Source of the DNA: Neocallimastix lanati (nom. inval.)
Taxonomy: Eukaryota > Neocallimastigomycota > Neocallimastigomycetes > Neocallimastigales > Neocallimastigaceae
Assembly (NCBI GenBank): GCA_016946835.1
Contig: JACVTC010000060.1
Location: 879,501-943,500, forward strand
Reading direction: 5' to 3'
Length of the DNA: 64,000 nucleotides
Below the pieces are notes generated by a model, which worked only from the letters and a program-made list of their open reading frames with translations, searched no databases and was not told the DNA's origin. A program made the position numbers and the translations under genes. Shown here in pieces: positions 33,843 through 43,700 of this stretch; the first letter of the stretch is position 1, and each line of letters starts with the position of its first letter.

Positions 33843-34498
33843 TGTTAAGATAATAACTGAATTTCAATTCAATTTCAATTTCGATAATTCAGTTATTTGA
33901 ATTTCAATATTAATAAATAATAATATAATAATTATTATTAAATTAACTTTATTAAAATATTTAGGAATTAGTCTAGGCCAACTAATTACTAAATATTATT
34001 AACATATTGAAATTAATATATATTAAATAATGTAAACACGTGATTGTCATATTAAATTAATTTCTACATATTATATTTTAATTATTAAATATAGTATTTA
34101 GCTATATTAGATTCTTATATTTTATTTATATTAAATATTTATATTATTATCTTATTTTATATTATCAATATCAAACTTATATTAATACTATTACATATTC
34201 ATATTAATAATTAATATTTTAATAATTAATTATTTTATATAAATACATGTTTAAATCTTTTGATTAATCCTTTGTAGGATTATTGTAATTTAAATTATAG
34301 TAATAATTATATAAAATAATAATGTAATAAAATATTATTAAGATTAAATAAAATTTATATTTTAAATAAAAACTTAATTATAAAATTTACTAATAACAAT
34401 ATGTTTTAAATAAGAATAAAATTAAGTTATTAATTAATTACTATAATTTGGCATCTTGACCTAATCGTTAAGACCAAATTATCCTAAAAACTTTAACA
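33843..34498 (+). mobile_element. Solo LTR B4 (EL5-type family), in tandem with B3
   Basis: 656 bp, edges TGTTAAG...TTTAACA, head-to-tail with B3 and separated by only four bases. Its flanks do not match, so it did not arrive as a simple insertion at this place; unequal recombination is more likely. Confidence 0.8.
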
Positions 34499-34503
34499 GA
34501 TCT

Positions 34504-35211
34504 TGTTAAGATTTTGATATAATTTATAGTTTAAATTTAAATAAAATAATATGTTTTAATAAAAATATTCACTAAGTCGATATGTCTATATAGTAATATA
34601 CTATATAGATGTATAATAATAATAATAAATATTTAAATGTTTAGTTTAATGAAAATTTATTTATAATAAACTTTGATAATTAGAATTATCAAATTAATTT
34701 GATTTTAAATTTATTGATTTTATTTAATAATAAATATCTATAATATATTACTATTAAGGTAATTTTACAATAACCTTACAAAGAACATAAAAGAGAGATT
34801 TTTACATCTTTCTTTTATACTTTGTAAGTTATATAATAATAATATTTAATTATAAGATAGTAATAATATAGTAATATAAATAATAAAATATAAGGATAAA
34901 TTTAATTATGTAATTAATTTGAATAATTGAATTTAATATAGATATGTTGTAAGCATATATAAAAACATAATATAAATAAAATACACGTGACGTCAAATGT
35001 ATCATTGAAATTAATTATTAATATAAACCTTATTTATTAATATTCTCAGAATTATTAGGCCTAAGATAACCCTTTAAATATTAAACAAGAATTTATATTA
35101 ATTATTAATTATTTAAATATATATATTATTTATAATTAAATAAATAATATTTTTAATTATTGAAATGTAAATAACTGAAATTGAGATTTCAATTCAGTTA
35201 TAATTTCAACA
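34504..35211 (-). mobile_element. Solo LTR H (EL7 family)
   Basis: 708 bp closely matching the EL7 LTRs, flanked by the perfect duplication GATCT (34499-34503, 35212-35216). TATA and self-primer motifs are as in EL7. Confidence 0.9.
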
Positions 35212-35278
35212 GATCTTTCTAATTCATCAAGCTGTTTTAGGAGAATTCAATTGGTCTTGTACCATTTTATTAACCAAG

Positions 35279-35350
35279 GGAGGGTTGGCGCAACGGTAGC
35301 GCGTCCGCCTCCAGAGCGGAAGGTTGGGTGTTCGAATCACTCACTCTCCA
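35279..35350 (+). tRNA. tRNA-Trp (CCA), copy 7
   Basis: Same sequence as copy 1. The T-run follows after a short CGTG interruption. No LTR element sits at -14; the upstream AACCAAGG flank is as in copy 3. Confidence 0.96.
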
Positions 35351-35423
35351 TTTTTTCGTGTTTTTTTTTTTTTTAAATTTGATATTAGTATTTTTATATT
35401 TTTATATTTTTATTAAAAGAAAA

Positions 35424-35516
35424 ATGGTCTCAGAGGGTTGCCCTAAATATTGCCCATGTTGTGGTGTTAGTGTACCTAGTTTTTCTCACTGGATCCTTTT
35501 ACCTGTAAAGAATTAA
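35424..35516 (+). pseudogene. Decayed Cys-rich peptide remnant shared by all tRNA-Trp units
   Basis: In unit 7 a 30-residue frame reads with a CPCCG core, then seven residues, then SHWIL. The same stretch is present after each tRNA (about 2502, 4570, 15107, 16687, 28194, 32468), e.g. CPYCG...SHWI in unit 1. A C-x-x-C-G plus S-H-W pattern recalls the zinc-binding tail of LINE-type reverse transcriptases, but the match is short. Only the fact of conservation is firm; the origin is inferred. Confidence 0.35.
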
Positions 35517-36590
35517 GAGTTGGAAAATTACAGAAATAAATCTTTACCTTTTGATCTGAATAGTTTTGAGTTTTGGTTTTAGAAATTGTGAAGAATGAGT
35601 TAATTTTCTCTATTTCGATTAGAGAAATCCTGTCTGAGAATTAAAAAAATTTTTTTAATAATAATAACTTTACATATGTAAGTAACTTTCTTGGAATCGT
35701 AGAAAAGTATTATGATTCAGTCCCTATTTTACAACCTTTTTTTTATAGAATTGTCGAATCGTGGATGTTCGTGATTTAAATATTTTATTTTATTTTTTCT
35801 TTTCTGTTAATGAATTAAATTATAAAATGAAATATGATAATAAAAATTATTTAAAAATTAATTTTTAATCTTAAATCACATTAAATTATCAAAATCTTAA
35901 ATAATTCTTTTTCTTACTAAAATTATAAATACTTTAAATTCGTGTAAAAATATAAATACTTGTAAATATATATATTTTTTTAATTATTCTTCATTGTTAT
36001 CAAATTATTAAAATATTAAAACAATATATAATAAAATAAAATAAATTAAATAATTTACTTAATTAATTAATTATTATTAATCTTAATTTTTATTTAACAT
36101 TAAAATTAAACAGATATAAAATAAATAGCTTAATAAATTTATAAATATTAGCTATAAATTATAAATTAGGATAATTTAGAATTGATTAATACTACAAATA
36201 AATTATTCTTTAAAATTATTGTAATAAGTAATTAATAATTAATTAATAAAAATTTATTATATTCAAAATTATTATAAGCAAAACTAATAATAAAATTTAA
36301 TAATAAAACTTTGAATAAATATAAAAATTGATAATTCATTTAATGTGTAATTAAATTATTATTAATTTAATTAATAAAAATAGTTTATAATTATAATAAT
36401 TATTAAACTTGAAAATATTTGTAATAATAATAAATGTTATTAATAAATAATAAATAATAATAAATAATTTTTGATAGGAAATTAACTGTTAAAGGACTTC
36501 AATTAAATTTATAAAGATTAGGTCGAAAATTTAACAATACTACTTTTAGTAGAATTTCTAAATTAAGCTAATTGTTGCTTTTCTCTATTT

Positions 36591-37013
36591 GGTCCATTAC
36601 ATCGAATTTCTATTTTGTTATTGGTAAATATACTAATATTCCAAATAACACTTAACAATTTATTATTATTAAAATACTTAATTTCTGTCTTATTTATTAT
36701 TTTATTTAATTTACTTTTTTATTTATTATAAAATTATAAATCTCAATTTTTCTTGATCTCAATTTCCCTAAATTGAGATCTCATTAAATTTCGAAATTAT
36801 TTTTATTTTTATTTTAATTATTTAACCACTCTCTTTTAATTAAATTATTTCTAATTTCTATATATATTAAAAATTTTATACATTAAAATTTTGTACAACT
36901 TTGTACTACATTTATGATTATTAATATTTACTTTTTACCCTAAGGCTATGTTAATTTTATAAATTTCAGTTGGTTTTGTACTACTATTGATACAATTAAT
37001 TTAAAAAGTATCA
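36591..37013 (-). mobile_element. Candidate group 1 solo LTR N at the array end
   Basis: 423 bp with plus edges GGTCCATT...AAGTATCA (sense start TGATAC), beginning at the same place after the unit-end block where S1, EL2, EL3 and F begin. There is no tRNA after it and no matching duplication. It may mark the site of a lost eighth tRNA unit. Weak. Confidence 0.35.
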
Positions 37014-37466
37014 TAAAATATGGGAAAAGCAAGAGGGAATTAATCAAGAAATATCGTATTTATGAAATAGTATAATAATTATTATATATTTATATAATAC
37101 ACTCAAATTATTATTTTAGAATATAATGTTCATTTTATTATGTTTATTTATTAAAATTATTCACTTTATTATATTTATTTATTAAAATAATTATTCACTA
37201 TTATTCATTCTCAATTAATACATTTCAATAAAAATAAAAACACAACATTTTTTTTATAATTAAAACTTCCTAATTTTTATCTTATTATTCTCTCTATTAT
37301 TATTATTTAAAATTTGTAATTATTATATAATTAATTATATTATATATTTTTATAATAAACTTATATTAATAATAAAATAATTTTATAATTTTATAATATT
37401 ATATCTTATAAAATATTAATTTTAACTTATTTAGAAAATATTAATAATAAAATTATTTACAATAAT
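37014..37466. other. AT-rich spacer with no recognised feature
   Basis: About 450 bp of AT-rich DNA between candidate LTR N and EL5. No ORF, tRNA or clear repeat seen. Confidence 0.6.
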
Positions 37467-37471
37467 ATTTA

Positions 37472-38109
37472 TGTTAAGATAATAACTGAATTTCCATTTA
37501 ATTCAATTTCAATTTCAATTTCAATAATTCAGTTATTTGAATTTCAATATTAATAATTAATAATATAATAATTATTATTAAAATATTTAGGAATTAGTCT
37601 AGGCCAAATAATTACTAAATATTATTAACATATTGAAATTAATATATATTAAATAATGTAAACACGTGATTGTCATTAAATTAATTTCTACATATTATAT
37701 TTTAATTATAAAATATAATATTTAGCTAATATTATATTCTTATATTTTATTTATATTATTATCTAACTTTATATTATCAATATCAAACTTATATTAATAC
37801 TATTACATATCCATATTAATAATTAATATTTTAATAATTAATTATTTTATATAAATACATGTTTAAATCTTTTGATTAATCCTTTGTAGGATTATTGTAA
37901 TTTAAATTATAGTAATAATTATATAAAATAATAATGTAATAAAATATTATTAAGATTAAATAAAATTTATATTTTAAATAAAAACTTAATTATAAAATTT
38001 ACTAATAACAATATGTTTTAAATAAGAGTAAAATTAAATTATTAATTAATTACTATAATTTGGCATCTTGACCTAATCGTTAAGACCAAATTATCTTAAA
38101 ACTTTGACA
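37472..38109 (+). repeat. Left LTR of EL5
   Basis: 638 bp, TGTTAAG...TTTGACA. TATAAATA at 37850-37857, then 37 nt to TAGGATTATTGT (37887-37898), whose exact complement spans the LTR end and primer site (38107-38118). Confidence 0.9.
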
Positions 38110-38118
38110 ATAATCCTA
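38107..38118 (+). promoter_or_regulatory. EL5 self-complementary primer site
   Basis: ACAATAATCCTA, 12-nt complement of 37887-37898 in the same LTR. Relative to the EL8 pair it carries a compensating change. Confidence 0.65.
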
Positions 38119-38143
38119 TCCAGTATATATCGATTGCCTCAAG

Positions 38144-38860
38144 ATGTCTAAAATAACTAGTAACGCTACTTTTGTATCATTCGCAATAGATGATACAAAT
38201 AAATTAAAAGAAATAAAAAAAGATTACATTTCTATTGAAGAATACAATGGGTTTGTTAATAAAGTTATAAAGGAAGTTAATGCTCAGTTATCAATACTTA
38301 TTAAAGCCCAAAAACAGGCTTGTGCCCTTAGTTCTAAAGTCCTAAAGTCAATAGAAAATCGTTCTATAGATATGAATACTGCTCAGAATGTCTTAGATCA
38401 AATCAATAAAATACTTCTTCAAAATAAAACGAATTCGTTACATTATATTAAGCTAAATAGGTCCTTCAAATATTTAGATCCTAAAATAAATTATAAAAAA
38501 TCAAAAGGAAACACTGATAATAGAATTAATGTGATTGATAAAGATAAAATTATTAATAAAGAATCTATCCAAATCAAGACTTCCGAAAATTCGAGAAATA
38601 ATATTAATTCTATAAAAATTCAACCTATTAAGGAAAATCAATCTTTCAATAATGAAATTTCTAGCAAAAATCAAGTTTATTTTACTTATAACAATCAATT
38701 AAATATTAATGAAAATAATAAAGAAATAGCAAATAAATATAATAAATATTCTAAAATAAATATAATTAAGAAGGTTAATAATAAATTGAAAGTTAAGTAT
38801 AACATAAATCAAGGTGATAATTTAATATATAAGAACAACATTAATGTTACTCTTATTTAA
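38144..38860 (+). CDS. Gag-like ORF of EL5
   Basis: 238 residues. The N-terminal 100 residues are helical with coiled-coil character (KVIKEVNAQLSILIKAQ; KVLKSIENRS), as in the N-terminal parts of EL7 and EL8 Gag. Residues 110-238 are a Lys/Asn/Ile-rich basic tail. No capsid core, zinc knuckle or enzymatic motif is seen. The last few codons and the stop are read from the inverted LTR. It is placed 26 nt after the primer site, as gag is in EL8. It is best read as an N-terminal gag part; a function of its own is not shown. Confidence 0.55.
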   Translation: MSKITSNATFVSFAIDDTNKLKEIKKDYISIEEYNGFVNKVIKEVNAQLSILIKAQKQACALSSKVLKSIENRSIDMNTAQNVLDQINKILLQNKTNSLHYIKLNRSFKYLDPKINYKKSKGNTDNRINVIDKDKIINKESIQIKTSENSRNNINSIKIQPIKENQSFNNEISSKNQVYFTYNNQLNINENNKEIANKYNKYSKINIIKKVNNKLKVKYNINQGDNLIYKNNINVTLI

Positions 38861-39406
38861 AACATATTGTTATTAATAAATTTTATAATTAAGTTTTTAT
38901 TTAAAATATAAATTTTATTTAATCTTAATAATATTTTATTACATTATTATTTTATATAATTATTACTATAATTTAAATTACAATAATCCTACAAAGGATT
39001 AATCAAAAGATTTAAACATGTATTTATATAAAATAATTAATTATTAAAATATTAATTATTAATATGGATATGTAATAGTATTAATATAAGTTTGATATTG
39101 ATAATATAAAGTTAGATAATAATATAAATAAAATATAAGAATATAATATTAGCTAAATATTATATTTTATAATTAAAATATAATATGTAGAAATTAATTT
39201 AATGACAATCACGTGTTTACATTATTTAATATATATTAATTTCAATATGTTAATAATATTTAGTAATTAGTTGGCCTAGACTAATTCCTAAATATTTTAA
39301 TAATAATTATTATATTATTAATTATTAATATTGAAATTCAAATAACTGAATTATTGAAATTGAAATTGAAATTGAATTAAATGGAAATTCAGTTATTATC
39401 TTAACA
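38847..39406 (-). repeat. Right LTR of EL5, inverted
   Basis: 560 bp reverse complement of the left LTR from its outer end inward, missing about 78 bp at the inner end. Confidence 0.9.
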
Positions 39407-39466
39407 ATTTATAATAATAGTTATCTATTTACATTCTTATTAAATATCTCGTATCATTATTTCCTA

Positions 39467-40023
39467 TGTAACAGATACATGGTAACTTCAAGCCTATCCA
39501 ATGATAGTTCTTTGGTTACGTAACGTATCTCTAAACAGCTAGCAATTTCGGCTAATCAAATAAAATCTTTTGTTATTTTCGTACAATAAATTTTATTATT
39601 TTATAATTAATTATATAGTTAAATACTTCTTTAAATATATTTTATTTAGTGATTAGTAAACTAAGTTAAATTAAATTATTTACCAATCATAATATTATTG
39701 ACATGTATAAATAATAATTGAACTTGTAACTGTAACGCACTAGCGTTACTATTAACGTAAATTGTTATTATAAATATTAATATTAATAAATAAAATATAA
39801 TTAATAAATAAAATATATTACGCGGTGTAAGCCCAGCAACTGATAACAAATAGAGTTATAAAGTGCTGCGCTATATTCTAGTGTAATTAAGAAGTAATAG
39901 TTATTGAATTAATTAATTTAGTGTTTATTATTAACAACTCGTATAGAGAGGTGTTAAGTTATCTTAGCCTTTAGATTTAGTTATTATTCGTTATTTTAGT
40001 TAATAATAAACATACCTTTTACA
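39467..40023 (+). repeat. 5' LTR of EL6
   Basis: 557 bp, TGTAACAG...CCTTTTACA. TATAAATA at 39706-39713; 36 nt after the TATA start is AGCGTTACTATT (39742-39753), the complement of the primer site. Confidence 0.85.
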
Positions 40024-40034
40024 ATAGTAACGCT
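40023..40034 (+). promoter_or_regulatory. EL6 self-complementary primer site
   Basis: AATAGTAACGCT, exact 12-nt complement of LTR positions 39742-39753. The sequence is quite different from the sites of EL4, EL5, EL7 and EL8, yet the pairing is kept. Confidence 0.7.
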
Positions 40035-40702
40035 TTATAACTAAATAGCCGATAATAATTAAATAAAAATTTAAACGCTAAGTAATAATTTAATAGATAG
40101 AATAGTTAGTTTTATAAAATAAAAATTAATATTTAAAAAATAAATCATAGTTTATTTATTTTCTTTGTTTACTTTTAATTGTATAACTTCGAAAATTTTT
40201 GACACAAAATTTTACGCCACAATACGTAGCGGAAGAAGCCACAAAAATTTTAGTTAAAAAAAAAAATTTTCGGCTTCAAAATAAAATTTTGATCAAAAAT
40301 TTAAAAATTTAAATTTTTTAAAATTTCGCATATCCGAAATTTAATTTATTAATAATTTAATTATAAATCATTATTTAATTTAAAAATTTTAAATTTTTGG
40401 TAGTACCGATTTTTAATTAATAAAAATTTTGTACTTTACCAAATAAAATTCGCTTTTGTTTGATAGGTAGTCATTTTTTGTACAAATTTATATTTGTAGT
40501 GACTCGGGAAGCGAAAGAAAAAATTTTTTAAATAATTATTTATTTAAATTATTAATTTCTATACATTTAATTTAAAAAAAATTAAGTGAACGATCATATC
40601 AATTAAATAAATTTAAGTAAGTGAACAAATTATAATCTTTTAAATAAACTAAAAGTGAGTGAATACATTTCTTATTACTAGATAAATTATTAAGAAAAGT
40701 AA
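40035..40702 (+). other. EL6 leader, non-coding
   Basis: About 670 bp AT-rich leader between primer site and gag start with many AAATTTT-type runs. No ORF, hairpin array or poly-A tract of note. Confidence 0.6.
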
Positions 40703-43700
40703 ATGGATAAAAAGAATAAGAGTAATAAAGTGCCCGAAAACACAAGAAAAACCACAAGGAGTGGTTCTCTGAAGAGTTCGGTGGGCAGCGTGACTGCAGA
40801 GAGTAGCCCTACGCCTGTAGAAGCACCTCCAGCTCGACGCCAAAATACAGGAGACAAGAAAGTGATTAGTACTCCTGAGAAACCAGCTGCTTCTAAACCT
40901 AAACCAGCTGCGGCGCCTGAGAAGAGTCAACCCAAGGCTAGTAAACCTGAAACCAGTAAGCCAGGGACTAACCAGGGAAAAAGTTCAAGCAAAAATGTTA
41001 ATGCTGGAGCGATGGACTTTGCTGCTTTGCTGAGTAAGCAGATGGAGGACTTTAGGAACATGATATTAAGCACTCAGCAACAGACGGCTGCGATGATAGA
41101 ACAGATGCAAAACCAAAGTGAAATGAGATTCGCTAAAATTGAAGCTGAACTAAGCAACTTTATCCCCGCTGTGGACCAACGATTGGGAGAGGTTGAGAGG
41201 CGTGTGGAAGAAGAGGAGTCTAGTAGCCAAGCTAGTGTGTTAGAGCTTCAAAAGGTACAAGCGTATCTAAGTCAGCAACTTGCTGAAAGTAAAGATAAGG
41301 AGGCCGCTGTTAAAGCTGAAATCAAAAAGATTGAAACCTATCTGGATGCGGACCAGATAAAAGGAAAACAAATACAACAAGACCTAGAGGATAAAGGTCA
41401 AAAATTGTTCAAGATTGAGGAATTCTTGGATGCGAACCAAGAAAGGGATAAGGTACACTTGAATGAGCTCGAAGAAAAAATCGAGAAGCTAATGGCCATT
41501 AACCAGGTACAGCAACAGGAGATCGAACGACTGAGTAAGCTGGCTTTGGATGCTCAGAATAAGGAGCAGGCATCGACGAGCAAACCTTTCCCACTACACA
41601 TAGATACTAAAGAAGCAAGATACGGTAGTTATCACCACCTCACGCCGCCTATAATGACCAGAAGTGCGATGGAAGATGTGGTTATGACCGACACGTACCC
41701 CGTGGAGTACGAACGGGACATCCCAATGTTCAATGGTGAAACTGGGGATGTAGAATCATTTATTGACAGATTAAAAAGGTACTTTGGTAGACACCAGAAG
41801 TATTACCAAAGCGAGCCCACGGCTATGTTGTACTTTATTGAGGACCACTTACAAGGAACTGCTAAGAAGTGGTACCAAATGGATGAAGTATTCAAACAAC
41901 GAGATGACCCACAACCTCAAAGGTTGATGGACAGATTGCTGAAGGAATTTAAAAGTGAAAGAACATTGGAAGAAGTTAAAACAGCAATGCTTAAACTTAG
42001 GCACGATTGGGGTAAAGCCTATGAATACCTATCAGAATTCAATAGGTTAAGTAGAATACTTCAGCTGACAGATGAAACCAAAAGACTACTACTCGTACAA
42101 CAAGTTAGACCCTCGGTTCGTGAAGCCTTTTATGATCTACCGGCAGAAAAGCAAACCTTAGAAGATTACGTGACTTGTCTAAGGAGATGCGATACATTCC
42201 CCGAGGATTACAGAGATGATTACCTAGAAAGATACGAATACAACCGCGAGAGGAAGATAGCCATCATGGCCCTACTTGGAATGATGGACCCGCGAAGACC
42301 CTCCAAGGATATTGAAGCCAAAAGAAGGAGGAACAGCGATAATCGCCGAGGCGATAAAAGAGATTTCAGTAGGAAAGAGCCTACTAAGCAAAACAATTAC
42401 GATAAAAACAAGAAAGATGGATATAACCACAATAGTGGTAAAGATTTCAGTACGAGACCAAGCGAAAAACAAAACTACTACAAGGACTCACGTACCAGCA
42501 GTAATAATCCAATTCCCAAGACAGCACTTCTGATGCAAGCTGGGTCTGAGTGCGAAGAATTTGTGCCAGAAGCCAAGATAAGTAATCTTCGTACCAAAGA
42601 GGGGCTCCAGGATTTAAATGTGCTGTATGATACTGGATCACAGATCAACATGATCCACCCGCAGTTAGCCAAGGAGATGGGACTCAAGACAGAGGACCGT
42701 CCCTTAACGTTCACTACTGCCGCTGGTAAAGTGCTGATACCACAGGTTACGGAAGAGTTCAAGATTAAGATTAAGTTGGTCGAAGAGCGTACTGGTAAAG
42801 TCAAATGGTATGACTTTAATACAAGATGCAGGCTAGCCGAGGCTATGCCGAGAACGATCATTCTGGGATCAAGATTCATGGATAGACACTTAATCTATAG
42901 GAAGATTGACGTCCATGATCAACAGCCGAAGGTATATAAAATAGATGGCGAAAGACCAGGGCTACCAGATGTAGACTCATCAGAAGAGTGTGCAGGTGAA
43001 AGTATCTACATGGTGCAACTCCCAGAAGAAAAAGAAGAAGCTGTACAGAAGGAGATTCAACCTACAGCGAGAATTACCAAAATTATAAATCAGGTTATTG
43101 ATAACCAGAAGTTGAAGGACACGGTGTATGAATTAACGAGGCAATATTACCGTGATAGAGGAATTGAGTATACGATGGATTACTACGATTACTTAGTGGA
43201 TTACGACAAATGGGCAAATTGGTTCAAGGTACAGAGGACTAAAAATCTAAAGGAGAGTGAAATTAATAAAAACCCTACGGAAAGTAGTGCACAAAAAGAT
43301 AGCCAGACAAAAGATCATCTAGCCATGATCACGCAAGAGGATTCGGTAGCGGAAACAATCAGAAAAGTGGGACTTGAGAAGCTATTGTCAATAGGCGAAA
43401 TTATAGATAAGTATTATGGAGACTTAACAGAAGCTTTTAATGAAGAAATCGCTGAAACATTACCAGAGCACAGGCCGTATGATTGTAAAATAGAATTAGA
43501 GCCTGATGAACCACTTTATAAAGGAGCTATCTACCCAACGAGTCCCAAAGAAGAGAAAGCACTTAAAGAATATATTGATGAAAATTTAGCTAAGGGGTTT
43601 ATAAGAAGGTCAGAATCTCCGGCGGGTTACCCTGTATTGTTCGTGCCGAAGAAATCAGGTGAGCTACGACTTTGCATGGATTATCGCAAACTGAACCAAT

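Larger units (their letters stand above)
35265..36590 (+). repeat. tRNA-Trp tandem unit 7 (last of the array)
   Basis: Opens 14 nt before tRNA copy 7, follows the unit pattern with a somewhat shorter body, and ends in AATTAAGCTAATTGTTGC plus T-rich sequence. No further tRNA follows. Confidence 0.82.
37472..39406 (+). mobile_element. EL5: LTR-derived element with inverted terminal LTRs
   Basis: A forward LTR (37472-38109), a primer-like junction, one gag-like ORF (38144-38860) and then the same LTR in reverse orientation (38847-39406, lacking about 78 bp of its inner end). The whole unit is flanked by the duplication ATTTA (37467-37471, 39407-39411), so it was integrated as one piece. Both outer ends are the same LTR terminus (TGTTAAG...CTTAACA). 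It has no pol and so depends on enzymes from elsewhere. Confidence 0.85.

Noticed and set aside
2378-36590. tRNA-Trp units as SINEs.
   Set aside because: Units join head-to-tail without target duplications or poly-A tails, and the tRNAs are intact with Pol III terminators; tandem duplication fits better.
38144-38860. EL5 ORF as a host gene captured between LTRs.
   Set aside because: Position after the primer site, coiled-coil N terminus and Asn/Lys-rich tail fit a gag part; no host-like domain is visible.
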